Positions 38,631-50,561 of a stretch of 64,000 bases of DNA are shown here, piece after piece. Both the position numbers and the translations under genes were made by a program. The notes beneath the pieces are model-generated. The model was not told the origin of the DNA. It did not search any database and was given only the letters and a program-made list of their open reading frames with translations. The stretch is taken from contig CAADRB010000009.1 of NCBI GenBank assembly GCA_900708905.1, positions 1,372,844-1,436,843 of the forward strand, in the 5' to 3' direction. This DNA comes from Hymenolepis diminuta. Its lineage: Eukaryota > Platyhelminthes > Cestoda > Cyclophyllidea > Hymenolepididae. Within the stretch, counting starts at the first letter, position 1, and the number at the start of each line of letters is the position of its first letter.

Positions 38631-39539
38631 TATCTAGTAAACATTGTACAACCCAAATTTGAAAATCAAATGAAGTAATAATGCTCTGAAATACCTTGGC
38701 ATTGCTCTCAGTACCTTCTGATCGCCTTCAATTTATTTTAGTGGATTTTTTGTTGACCAATTTCTGTTGCATTACGCAATGAAACAGTACAAATAGTTTT
38801 TGTATTACTCTGAGTAATAATAATCGATATTATATGCATTGAAGGCAAGTAACTAGTAAAATTTGATGATCTTAGAAAGACGCGCATTAATTGTTCTTAA
38901 TTTAAACAATTTTCCTTACGAAAACTAAATGTAGATGGATAAGGAGGAAATAGACATTTTCGTTTTGATACTTTTAAGGGGTACTTTTTTTCAAACTGGG
39001 CTTACTGTTATTGAAGGTATGCTAAGGAGATTTAAATTAAAAACTCATATCGCAATTATTTAGGAGACAGTCCACTTTTCAATTTTATCTAAATATCAAA
39101 AGAAAGTGGGAAATTATTTTAAATTTGGTTTTTATATTTTCAAATATGACTCTCTAGACACTTCCTTCAATGTGGACTAACTCTCAATGTAGGAGATGCG
39201 AAAGGGATATGAATTCAATAATGAACCCATTTTATCATCAATTTAAACTTTTACTGGAGAAAAGCCTATCACTGAACTCTATAATATTACCTATTAGTAA
39301 TGTCAAAAAATTTTACAAATTGTAATCTTCGAATCGCATCTCAACATGCAAAATAACATAATGAAGTGTGTGTCAAATAGGAGTAGATAAGAAAGTCAGG
39401 ATTTGAACGGAGCGGTCCTCTCTTTCATGAGCGAAACAATTCACTTTGAAATATATTAATCTTTAAGCCTGAGTTCCAAGTAAGTCACCCAGATTTCTGT
39501 CTGATATTATATCGGTGATAGTTAGAACCCCAGTTATTT

Positions 39540-39680
39540 TATATGAATGGATAGTGGTGCCACTTTGATTCATTTGTATTTTCTTACAGCCGTGATCAGT
39601 TAGATGAGACGAACAGAGAGTTAAAATATAGCAGAGCTCACTAGATTTAATTCAAGGTGAACTCTAATAAATTGGTTTTA
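39540..39680 (+). repeat. Dispersed repeat family D, copy 1
   Basis: TATAGCAGAGCTCACTAGATTTAATTCAAGGTGAACTCTAATAAATTGG corresponds to TTAGCAGAGCTCACTGAAGTCTATTCAATGCGACCTGCGTATTGG at 58170-58210; the upstream GTGATCAG...GATGAGACGAAC also has partial matches there. The minus strand is open for roughly 45 codons across the region just upstream, which may be a trace of a coding element. Confidence 0.45.
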
Positions 39681-41496
39681 AACAAACCATATCAATAAAA
39701 GGGCTCTGTATGTGAAAGAAACTCGTTAGTCAATATAGAAAACAACCAGTTGTAAAAACACAGAAGGGTAATAATGGCAATAACTTTTTTCCTTTATGTG
39801 CATAATAATCGACTTTTTAAACAGTTGACATTCAGCTTGCGTCCATTGAGGAAATCGAAATTAAAAATTAATGCCAATTAAACGAGGCTCGTCAAGGCCA
39901 AATTTCAATGACTCAACTAAGAGTATTTTCTTTAATGACAAACAAATAATGTTTCTTAGGTTTTAATTTTTGTTTGCGTATGTGTCTAATTTCTAACATA
40001 CTCAGTGAAAGATTTAAATAATCCCCTCAAATATATGTAAATGCATCAAATAGCATAAATGACCCGTTTAAAATCTTAAGAAGTCTTGCAAGAATAATGC
40101 AGTCATTTTAATTCAACTCAAATTGTTAATAGGAAAGATTGGAAAGTAACTGATTTAAAGTAACACCTCACAAAACTTGCTCGTTTGTCAAAGTCGGAGA
40201 TTAAGGATGTGATATCCACTCGGTGAATCCCAAAACCAGCTGGACGGATTAATATCGGTCAGAAAACGATAACAAAATGTGAGTTCCTAGACATGAAGAC
40301 CCTTGCATGCTGGTTTTTTACTAGCCTAACAAGGCTTATCTTCTATTAACTTGGGAATTATTATTAACACTGTATTGCACCTTAACTTTAGTGGATCCAA
40401 GTGAGTTCCGTTAAGTTACATTATGTATGAGCTACCATAATTCAGTTATAGTCTCTTAGCAATTTGTAGAAATGGTTATTAAAATGATATGGCTAGTCAC
40501 TCAAATTAATAAGCTCTAGGTTCCGTGCACTTAGATCCGCTAAGGAACCCGTGGAAAAATCTAAATATTAGAACATTATAACCATGCAATATTGAGCAAC
40601 GAACCCTAGGTGTTTAGTAATAAGAGGTCAATCTGGATCCAGAAGCTACATAACATTTTCGATAACCTTTAATCCACTTTGACTGTTTCTCTTTTTCAGA
40701 CTGACCTCTTATCGGACAATATAACTGTTCCTTGAGATCAAAGTTTAATCGTGATTAGAAATTACATTTTCTGGCCTCGTTCTGAGTAAGAATAATTTTA
40801 ATATATGTAATGAAAATGAATGATTTCAATCGATCCAATTTTCCGATTATCCAAATAATATTGGATAAACGGTAGTTACGTCATATTCCTTCTGATTGGC
40901 TATCCCAACTAAGATGGTAGATGCAAGTATTATTAAAGCTGTTATAACGATCGAAACGGTAATGTCATCAAATATTTAACCCTGTAGTATTTAAAATTTA
41001 CACTTTCATCCGCATTTTAAAAAAAATTAACAATGGTTTTGAAGCATGAAAATAACTACCAAATAAATGCAACATTTCAGTCATGAACAATTCCATTAAT
41101 CATAATCGTCCTGAAAATAACTTATCAGATTTCCTTTTTAATTTTTTTTTCTCGTTCTAAAGGTCTAAAAGTTTAAAGAGCATCAATCACACTTATTTTC
41201 TTCTTTTCTTCATAATTCACTTCCTCTCCCGTCATCTTAAACAGTCTTGAAAGTTATACATCTTCCTATTCAAAGTGCAGTTTAAATGTTAGCGTCCACT
41301 TATTGGTTTCTTTAAAAGGAAATATAAAAATTAATAGTATTTTTTCGGCATATTTTGTGGAATAATTACCAATATTAACTAATTCCACAGAAAATATCCA
41401 TTTAAAGCTTTTATATAAAGACCACTTATCGGGAAATTTTTTGTTAAGTTATTTAAAGTATTTATTAATTATTTTTTATCCACGTTAAAAACTTAC

Positions 41497-42036
41497 ACGT
41501 CGAGATTTAGAAGAAGGCCATGATTCGGTACAAATGGTGTCGTTTTCGATCGGATCGAAAGTTGTAGTCTGGTAAATAGCCAAGGGAAGCGATATCAGTG
41601 TTGCGATTGCCCAAATAGCAGCAATAATAACTCCGCACATCCAATTTTGCATTTTTCTGATAAATGGATGCACAATGACCATGTATCGATCCAAGGCTAT
41701 CGCTGTTGAGGATAGCGTGGAAACATAGACGGAAACTGCCATTGTGAACCCAAGAAGTTTGCAGAGAAACTGGGGTAAGACCCAGGTGTTTGAAAATGAA
41801 GATATAGGCGTGAAGGGAGCTGCGACAAGGCTCATTAGAAGATCAGATACTGCTAGATTAGTGATGAATAGATTTGTTATTGATTGCATTGGTTTACATC
41901 GGAGAATAACAAATATGACTATAGTATTCCCCACTAGACTGAAGATTATTATGACGCCGTAGATAATAAAAACGATAGTTTTCACCAGGGGACTCCATTC
42001 AAAAGTCGGATACTCCTCAGAGGGAAAATCTGTCAT
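41497..42036 (-). CDS. Peptide GPCR (neuropeptide F/Y type), first coding exon: TM1-TM4
   Basis: A 180-codon exon starting at ATG and ending at a perfect donor (CGT|GTAAGT, phase 0). It encodes a short acidic N terminus (MTDFPSEEYPTFEW), TM1 with GNTIV (Asn37, position 1.50), TM2 with NLAVSD (Asp65, 2.50), the TM3 disulphide Cys92, and ALDRYMVIVHPF (DRY motif 116-118) at the TM3/loop-2 border. TM4 follows with Trp142 (4.50), then extracellular loop 2 with Cys169 and the sequon Asn165-Asp-Thr. TESWPSSK after that Cys strongly resembles the E.WP segment of NPY-family receptors. All residues expected of a functional class A receptor are intact. The frame would hit a stop four codons past the donor, confirming splicing. 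The gene continues to 21805-22246 about 19 kb away. Expression in neurons or muscle is inference from the family. Confidence 0.95.
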
Positions 42037-44030
42037 ACTGTTATGCGTTAACTGGAAGACTTGCTTTAGGAAAAATGAGTTTCCTATATCGAGTAGCGTG
42101 GAAAGAATTGTGGCCTATTGCAATGCTCCAAACTGATTGGCTGGGCTAAAATGACTGCATCTACAGATTTTAGCCAATGGAGTAAAAAGCTGGGGTAATC
42201 ACTTAGACATCCTTGACTTAAATATCAGTTTTAAGTTAATTTTACTTGAAGGCCCTTTGATAATTATAGGGTCATATGCTGATTTAAACTTCCGTTCAAT
42301 TCACGCCAGTCAGTAGGCGGCATCATTAAATATTATCAGTCAAATAATAATTTTCTTTATTAGCTCAATGAAACCTCAATGTTATAATTATAATTCCCTT
42401 GCCGGTGAAATTTCATTCAAAAAGCAATTAAAAAATAACCGTTATTCGATTGCCAAATTTGTAAAAATAATGATATTAATAAAATAAAAAATATCATAAC
42501 AGTAACGTAATTCAATTAAAAATACGTGCAATTAGTTTTATTTATTTTATTAAACTTTTATTTCATATGATTTACTATAACTAACACTAGGTAAGACAAA
42601 TTGCGTAGATTATCTTAAATTTATGACTCACATATTCACTCAAGCATTTTTCGATACCTTTCAATAAATGTTTGATAAAATTAAAACCGATCATCTTATT
42701 TTTATTAATGCTTTCAGTGACGAAAATTTATAACAGATCACGTTTGAAAGTTCAGTGATTCTTTTCATTTGGGAGATCTTTCAAAGTTGCTGATCGTGAG
42801 AATGGTAGGCGTTGGAAGATTTGGCCATCCCTAACCTCCCATGGAAAATAGCAAAAGATAATTTAACCACTTAACTGAGTATTAAAGACTTTACTTTTTC
42901 TTCCGATTAGGCTATTTATAGCCTCATTATTTTTCTAATAGTTAAGATTCGTAAAATGTAATATATAGGAATATAATATAATAAGTTCCTTCCTGAAGTT
43001 CAACTTTCAATAACATATCTTAAAGTACCTAATGAAACTGGCAAACAGTTAGGTAGAAGAATTCATGTTTCTCATCAAATACCAAGACAGCAGCAGTCTA
43101 ATTGTAAGCCTACCATGTTCACCAGTTTTATTATGAATGACCAACCGTAATGTTTAATTCTAGCCATCATAAAGCCATGGGAGAATGCAAGTTTCCTGTC
43201 AAAGTGACACCAGAATGCTTCTCATCTACCCAAATATAGTTAGCGCTTCTCTAGACGGTTCTAGAAATTTAAAATTAGTAGACAATTAGCCTTTAAATCA
43301 TAAAGAATGTAGCGGCGCCGTATTCTTCAATTCAGAATTTGTAGTTCATAATATGATGGTTTCAAATAACTTAACATCTATTCATTTCTTTCTTAAGAAA
43401 CACATGGAACTTAGAGAACATACATAACTTAAAAAAATGGTCCTCCAAAAATGTATGAATTTTATTCTCCGACATCACCAGAAGCAAATAAAAGACAGTG
43501 TGAAGAAAGAATACAAACTCTAATTAGTTGATTTTTATTCCAAAAATCTCTCGTTCCGGAAGCTGGGCATGTATTTTGCTACTTCGTGTGTTGATAAGAA
43601 AGGCTATACAATTAAGGTTCAGGGCTCCATCTCCAGATTCTGAAGTACGAAGCTTACGTATGGAAAATAGAGAAGACATATGTGATCTCCAGTAGAGAGG
43701 GTCTTACAAAAAACATCTGCTTCAAAAACGGATATTCTGATGCGCATTTATAATAACTCAGTACATATCTTAAATCGATAAGGATTTTTCATGCAAATTA
43801 AATCATTTAAATACCTATTATGAGCTGATTTCACTTCATTTCGCACATTTCCATTTGTGTATTTGCCAAACAAGCATTCCAAATCAGTTCTAGTCCCACT
43901 TGTGGGCAAAGTACACGAGCTTCATTGCTCAGATCAGCTGAGTGAATTCTGGACGGTTCTTTTATGATAGTAAATTTCGCTAGTATCTGTTGACTTTTGT
44001 CATTAATTAGAACAGATAGTGCATATGGAG
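42037..44030. other. Upstream region of the receptor gene
   Basis: No exon seen. The first few hundred bases above 42036 would contain the 5' UTR or an upstream non-coding exon and promoter of the receptor. Inverted CCAAT-type words (GATTGGCTGG at about 42133-42142 and AGCCAATGG at 42172-42180) occur but cannot be assigned a role. The rest is AT-rich without repeats that I could pair. Confidence 0.35.
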
Positions 44031-44188
44031 ATGGGATGACCGAATAAGAGACTCCTTATTCGGTGGTTAGGGACCGCGAAGCACAAACAGCTAGAAGGCT
44101 ACATTCATATGAAGCAACTAGATGATCACAAATACGAGGAAGCTGTATTCATCCTCTGCGAACTGTTCGGTGAATACTTGTCGGAATT

Positions 44189-44407
44189 TTGCAAGTCCCT
44201 CAAACGTCTAACATTGGCAAGAGACCTGACGAGAATTTAATCGATTATGTTACTCGGATGAATGAAAACTTTGAACAATCGGACTTCAAACCTATTCCAA
44301 ACGATCACTTAAAGTGCCCTTTGTTCCTTTGTGGTCTGCGGGATTCCTGCTATGTGGATGTCTATATAAGAATTTTTAATAATGATTCAACAGATACATG
44401 GCACTAA
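44189..44407 (+). pseudogene. gag fragment of the Ty3/gypsy relic
   Basis: A 72-codon frame containing KRPDENLIDYVTRMNENFEQ and LFLCGLRDSCYVDVYIR, the pattern of the C-terminal half of a retrotransposon capsid (a helix with 'E.L.DY..RM...F' and a following 'F..GL.D..V'). The preceding 30 or so codons of capsid (44050-44190; RWLGTAKHKQLEGYIHMK) are in a different frame, so a frameshift separates them. Non-functional as it stands. Confidence 0.65.
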
Positions 44408-44598
44408 CTTACAGAATTTAGGTGATGAATGTCAAAGAATGGGTACCGTCCTGGATGACGCAGCTATGATCCAGCAGAACGTTAGTGAACAAGATTGTCA
44501 GAAGAATTGCACAATTGTTCAGGAAGAAAAACAAGCAGGGAAATATTTCAAATAAGAAATTCTCATCACTATACTGGTCAAGTGGTGAAATGCACTAT

Positions 44599-44640
44599 TG
44601 CAGGGATCGTGGTTACAGAAACCACACTTGTAATGTCTGT
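44599..44640 (+). pseudogene. Damaged CCHC zinc knuckle of gag
   Basis: Reads C-R-D-R-G-Y-R-N-H-T-C-N-V-C, which fits the C-x2-C-x4-H-x4-C nucleocapsid knuckle except that the second cysteine is arginine (CGT at 44608-44610). The spacing of the other three zinc ligands is intact. The change would break zinc and nucleic acid binding. Confidence 0.65.
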
Positions 44641-45203
44641 ATAAGGGACATAAAGAAGCAAAATACCAGAGCGATACGAAGGGTCATTTAGAGAAAAAGA
44701 TTCCTGGAAGGCTTATTTGATTTTTAAATTTTCTCAGTTATGTTAGTTCAACCTATGAAGACAGAAGTTCAACAATTGAAATGATGATTAATGACTAATT
44801 ACAAGAAAGCCAATTTGCAATTGAATACCGTCTCTTACATCACTTTGATCTCAAGAAAGACATGGGGACCCCTGGGCTGTCCAGTGGTGAAATTGATAAA
44901 CCATATGGCCCGAAACGCTTCTGGCTTCTGATGACGTTTTGAAATGGGAAGGCGAATTTGACCGTCCAGTTTGTTACAGTATTCAAAAAATTACTGCAAA
45001 AGGCTTCTTAACAAATAGGTCTGACGCAAATCACATGGGTATCAACAGGTCGGACGAATTGAAGCTGCTGAAACAGATCACCTACTTCCTAGCCGAAAGA
45101 TAATCTGTCACTCAAGTGACAAAATAGAAAACCAGCCCAAAAAAGGCCAACAAACAGAATAAACCCACAAAAGAATTTCAGCGAACCTGTTAATAAAATA
45201 GAC

Positions 45204-45960
45204 ATGAGACGTGAATCCGATACTGGTACGACTAAAGATGAACAGAATGTAATCAAACAACTTTCTACAGTTTTTAAAGATAACCTGAGCCGACACAAGA
45301 ATATGGAAGCAGACTTGAACTTGAAAGAAAATGCGGAACCAGTTTTTCGTCCAGTCCCCTTCTCTGTCAGACGAAGCGTGGAGGAAGAGCCATCACGTCT
45401 TGAAAGAATTGGTGTGCTACAATCGGTGTCCAACCCTAAGTAGATCGCATCCATTGTAGCTGTACGAAAACAGAAAGGCAGCGCTCGTTTTTGTGCCTAT
45501 TTTTCCATTGGTCTGAATGCAGCTCTTGAAAATAACCACCATCCCCTTCTTGCTGCTGAAAATATATACAACTCTCAATGGTGATACATGTTTTGTGAAG
45601 TTGAATTTGTTAGATGCTTATCTGAAAGTTGAGGTCAAATCATAATGTCGTGAATATCTAAACATTCACAAGAGTCTATACCAATTTACCAGACTTCCGA
45701 TTGAAGCGAAAGCAGACCCTGTTTACTTGGAACACATAACGAACGCTATGATTTGTTGAATAAAGGGCGCAGCTACATTTCTGAACGATATCATAGTAAT
45801 TGGGCGAACGCTGAAGAGATCCAAAGGGCGAATTGGATGTCTGTTTAAACGTATTACCCATTACGGTTTGCATCTGAGGCCAGAGATGTGTGAGTTCTTG
45901 AAGTTCATAAAATATACTGGCTTCATCTAGGACTCAGAAGGTTGCCATCCTGATCCAGAA
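45204..45960 (+). pseudogene. Reverse transcriptase remnant of the Ty3/gypsy relic
   Basis: The region opens with a linker frame (45204-45443) containing NAEPVFRPVPFSVRRSVEEE, the typical sequence just before the RT palm. RT blocks follow: FCAYFSIGLNAALENNHHPL (about 45487-45546), a palm strand with LDAYL-like residues in another frame (about 45610-45640), the catalytic box as FLNDIIVIGR (45778-45807) and GLHLRPEMCEFLKFIKYTGF (about 45865-45925). The YxDD-type box has Asn in place of the first Asp. Several stops and frame changes separate the blocks. A plain inactive copy. Confidence 0.75.
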
Positions 45961-46800
45961 TGAATTCGAACTATTTTGAACATACCATCTCCAGTCATTG
46001 TGCAAATTTTTCATTCAATCCTAACATTAATTAGTTATTACAGCGGTTTTCTACCTCAATTGCATGAAGTTCATAGACTATTCAATTGTCTCCTATAAAC
46101 AATGATCTCAAATTTTTTCGGATGGTTCAGAGAAGTCTGTGCCTCATGAGTCCTGGTCGCTTACACCAACTGGAAGGAACTCCGAAATTAAAAAAGAAGT
46201 ACTTGACATTGTCCGTGACTTGAAAAGTTAGATAAACTTGTCTACAATTGTCAATTTACTCTTCAGACAGACCGCAAACGTTTGCTATCCTAAAAAGGCA
46301 CCCAACGCATTTGGCGAATCGTTTTCAGCTTTTGGCTACAGTTTTGACCGGATATTATTTCGAAATCGAAAATCGGAAGACTACGGGCAGACGGATTATC
46401 GCGGTTAATCACAAATTAACTAACACCTACGAAAAAACTGTCATCCCAAACATGCCTCCGGTAAAGCTTGTATACTCAGTCATCGGAAAATTCATTAAAT
46501 TTGTGAGTACCAGATGGCAGTTCAAATCCTTAAAAGGGGACTTGTTGGATCTATTCAACCGCCGTAAGGCATTATCTAGTGTTGACTCCTGACCAATGCT
46601 TAATGAGAAAGTTATCATACCCGATGAGCTCAAGCAAAGTGTTCTTCGACAATTTTAGTCTTATCATCCAGGAATAAATTGAATAAAAACGTTACCCAGA
46701 GGATACACATTCTGGACAATGATATAAAACTGTTTGTCAAAGACTGTCTCAAATGTGAAATTGCAATGAGGTGCAGGTTCAGAATTTTGAAATGACCAAT

Positions 46801-49159
46801 ACTAATTTTATTAAAGGCTGTTTTGTAATAGATTTAGATCTTAATCAACAGTAAGCATGTCTCCTTGACACTAAAGATGGACGCAGCGCCACTTCCCAAT
46901 CCTCTTTACGGTTGTTCGCTTTCTTCCGCAATCGAGCACATTTGAACTGATCTGCAAAATAGAAAATCAAAATAATACATACAAATTTGATTCTTAAAAG
47001 CCGAATTCTTGTTCCATTTTTTACCTGATCGCCTCCGAGCCAAATATCTCAATTATCGATGTTCTCGAAGGTGCCAATCTTTGAGTTCAAGGCTAAAAGC
47101 TTTAAATCTTACTTTTCTCTTTAATTCGATTTTTATATTGATAGCCGTACATTTGACATAAATTTATGTCCGTTCTAATTGTCAGTTAATGATCTCTACT
47201 AGATGTCTATCAATAAAAAAAATACACGAAACCATTCAAATTTCTCAGCTTATCCAAATTCACATAATCTGACTCGCTCACTTTCTCAGGCTTTTACCCT
47301 TCCCTTCGATTCCTCTTCTTTCATCCTCCATTTCCCTCTCTTATACATTTCCGGTTGTCATGTTTAATTCTTGGAAAAGTCCGTTATATCCCCTAGGAAG
47401 ATCATTGGTTTTGAAAGATTTCTGGGCCTAATTTGACCTGACTCTTAAAATAGCCTTATCGTCAAGATTAGTGCAACTTTACCTCTGTCTGTCTAAATCT
47501 AATCATTGTTTCAATAACTTAAAGAAGTAGACTAAGCTGATAAATATTTGAGTAAAGAATAAATACCTTCTTGTAATTCGTAATTCATTTTTATTAGATG
47601 CATTACAAATAAGATTTTTACCAAATACTTCAGTCTAAATATCCACAATGTAGTTTGCAGAATTTTGTGTTGCAAAATTTTTCCTTGCAGCTTTTAAAAA
47701 CAGGGAACTACATTTTAAACTTTGAAAGCTTGCATCAGTAGTGTTAATCTTCAACCTTTGAAAAAAAAATAAAACTGTTCCAACATTCACTTACAGTTGA
47801 CTGTCTCGACTATGATATTCCGAAAAATTGCTTTTTTGGAAAAGTGGATAAGTGAAAATGAATATTCCGAAAAAGAAAATTCTAATCGTGTTTGCCACTA
47901 TTTTAATCAACAAATTTTTATTAACTTTGACAATCACTTAGAAAACAATTTTTGTTGTGAGAAATTGTCCTTAGGTGAAGATTTTTCGAAATAGGAATTA
48001 ACATATAAACTTCCCAAATACCACCAGCAACTAGTAAGAGCTAATGGATGTGTATCATTCTATTTCAAGAAATAGATCAAATATAAAGTCATAATTTTCC
48101 TGTTAACCTTCTTATATTTTCTCGTTGCTCCACTTCATTGCGGAATAAACATGTAATAAATTCTAACATGGGGTAATTCAACCATCGCTTAGCGATTTTA
48201 CGGTACTTTCGTCAGAATTCCTAGTGGGTTGCTGCTACTGGTAGGAAATCGATTTTTCTGACAATCAAACGTTGGGTGATCTCTTGTGCCATCAGTTCAG
48301 AGCGGTGATTCAGTAGACTTTATTGCTATTTACCTTACCATAGGTAATATTATTAAGTGTGCTAAGGAAAGGTACAGTTTTTAATTGCAGGAAAATATCA
48401 AAGCACAGTTAGCTCTAAATAAGTATTCAAGGAAAGGGATTCAGGTAGATGAGTATAAATTTATAACATCAAAATCGTTTTAATTCATTTGTAACTGCAC
48501 GTCTTATAATAGGCTAAGTGAGTGAAACGCCACATATCAGAGTATAGAACCCGTCACTCACATAAGACTTAATGCAGTCTCTGAAAGATCCTTGAAAAAA
48601 ATGTCGAATTCCAAGTACCAAAACTCTCTGCTTCATTTGTAGTCATGCATCCGTTTGTTTGAATAGTTTAATTTATAAAACTGGCATATGGTTATCTACT
48701 TTCTTTAATTTTGGACCTAAGTTGTCCATTTTTTCTTAAAAATATCACTTGTTGCTTTATATCTAAAACTCATTTTTCAGGATTTTTCCCTGAGTTTCTG
48801 ACGTCTAAATGTTTATAACATAATTGGGAAAGTCGATAATGTTATTTCAATCTTTTATCTTCTAATATCGATGATAATAGCAGAATGATTCTAGCTAACA
48901 TGATTTCAACAGAGAACTCATTAGAGTTTTCCATGAATGACTAGTAGAAGATCATTTTAAGTGGTCCTTGGAAGTACAAATTTTTTGCAAATTATGTTGC
49001 CATTTACAGGTGATCTTGATATAAAAATTTCCTGATCAGTAAGCAATCAAAGTTAGTACTTACGAGTTTTTTACTGGTTACATGACAAATCAGATGATCT
49101 CTATCCCCTATTTACTTGAATAAAGTAGATTTTAAATAAATTCAGTAAGGATTGAAATA
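46801..49159. other. Non-coding stretch
   Basis: No exon recognised. A pyrimidine-rich zone lies at 47280-47350. The frame at 47797-47994 (65 codons) is Lys/Asn/Phe-rich and unremarkable. Confidence 0.3.
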
Positions 49160-49325
49160 TCATGTAAGATCATTTGCCTCATAAACCAATGAAAAAAGCG
49201 AAATGAAGTAGCAATACCGATTCTTCTTGATTAAATAATACCGATCAATAAGCAGTGAATATCGTAGACAAGCATTCGCTCCTCTCCAGGGGAAGAATCA
49301 TTAATTTCGAATTTTGGAACGTGAA
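49160..49325 (+). repeat. Dispersed repeat family E, copy 2
   Basis: Second copy of the repeat at 38470-38630, same orientation, with the shared blocks GCAATACCGATTCTTCTTGATT, AATAAGCA, CGTAGACAAGC and GGAACGTGAA. Small insertions (for example CTCCTCTCCAGGGG) distinguish it. Confidence 0.5.
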
Positions 49326-50561
49326 CTATCCATTTAGAAAATACTTTATAATTCGAATCTCTTTGATACCTCTATAGCTTTTGATCGCCTCCTCTTCATT
49401 ATTTGTTAGACTGTTATTCGATGTCAATTGCTTCCCATAATTAAAAATTGTGGAATTTTTTGGGATTACTATGAGTGATAATAATGATAATGGTCGAGAT
49501 AACTGACTGAATAGAATAAGGAGCCAATGTATTGTCAAAGACAAAAAGACATGCAAACATAGGGACTGCAATGGATTACTTCGCGATTTTGTTATAATAG
49601 CTAGCTCTACTTTCCCATGTATCTGCTATGTGCTTAATTCAACTTCAATGAACTAAATTCAAGATAACTATTAGACTGTAGTTTCAAGAAATACCGACAA
49701 ACTTCCCGATGCGGGATTTTCTGCTAAGCTCAGACAAATTTGATCTGATATTTAGATTACGAGATTAATGAAATTTAAGCAAATGAAAATTTCTTCTCAT
49801 GAAGGTCGGCATCTAAAGCATTAATCTCTCAATTATCTCCAATATTTATTTTGGATACCAGTTTCAGGCAAGGAAATATTATTTCATGCGCAGAGAGCAG
49901 GACAAAATGAAGTTGGAAAATTGTTAACCCGACCTGAGATTTGTGCCTCTTTGCAATAAATGAAATGGAAGTATGATATTTTCTTATGTTCCCTCTACAA
50001 CTGAACACAACTAATAACACAGGAGCCAACACCGTAATAGTGTAGTGTCTTTCGCCTCATTTATTTATCATCTTTCGCTGCTCATACTTTCATCCACACC
50101 TTCTCTCCTCATTCTCATTACATTGTCTGATATTTGCTAATACTTATAACATCTGTTTATAGAAATCTAACATTCTTCCATTTCAATCTGACTTCATCAG
50201 TCATATTTGTTTCAGAGTCAAATCACCAAAATATGGAAGTCACATACTCATTCTGTTTATTTTCCAGGGATCCTGAAGTTTTGAATTTTGTCCATTGCTT
50301 CTATTTAATTTGGGAATTTAATTTACATCTGAATTTTCAATGTAAAAAATCTCCAATATATATTTTTATGACTGTTGTTAGACTGAGTAACCGAAATACA
50401 GCGTCAGTGATGAGTATAGTAGCATGGCACAGTAGTACTACGAAGTATTATTGTAAAAAAGAAATTTTTTAATTTGCAATAAGTAGGGAATGTTTATTTG
50501 AGAAGTATTTAGAGATTGAGATTACCAAATGCGCATATGTTCACGAATATGACAGATCTAC
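49326..50561. other. Non-coding stretch or intron
   Basis: Would contain the downstream exon(s) of the candidate gene at 50562-50725, but none was identified. Frames of 67-112 codons on both strands have low-complexity composition and no motif. Confidence 0.3.

Larger units (their letters stand above)
34397..41496 (-). other. Receptor intron(s); TM5 exon expected but not found
   Basis: TM5 of the receptor must be encoded between the first exon and the third-loop exons. I looked for a minus-strand frame with the usual aromatic-rich helix, the conserved proline and a Cys-Tyr pair, using the reverse-complement patterns, and found none with proper splice sites. The interval holds dispersed repeats (38470-38630, 39540-39680) and open frames around 35528-35700 that have no matching splice phase. 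The exon may be divergent, split, or lost. Confidence 0.4.
44030..46800 (+). mobile_element. Degenerate Ty3/gypsy LTR retrotransposon relic
   Basis: A plus-strand series of broken frames follows the order gag, reverse transcriptase, RNase H, integrase, which is the Ty3/gypsy order. It shows a gag-like segment (44100-44407), a CCHC zinc knuckle (44599-44640), RT blocks (about 45456-45960), an RNase H end block (HLANRF.LLATVLTGY.FEIE, about 46300-46370) and the start of the integrase with its zinc domain (about 46600-46780). Frames are interrupted by many stops and shifts; the RNase H domain is mostly missing, and the integrase DDE core is absent. I could not see LTRs on either side, so the copy seems truncated at both ends. 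It lies upstream of and on the strand opposite to the receptor gene. Inactive fossil copy. Confidence 0.85.

Noticed and set aside
40186..40300. Minus-strand frame starting FCYRF followed by polar residues, first taken as the end of TM5
   Set aside because: The hydrophobic part before the Cys-Tyr pair is too short and a stop precedes it; no phase-compatible donor follows.
41744..41962. Plus-strand frame of 72 codons
   Set aside because: It is the antisense shadow of the receptor's first exon.
45089..45454. Minus-strand frame of 121 codons
   Set aside because: It is antisense to the retrotransposon RT linker, which reads sensibly on the plus strand.
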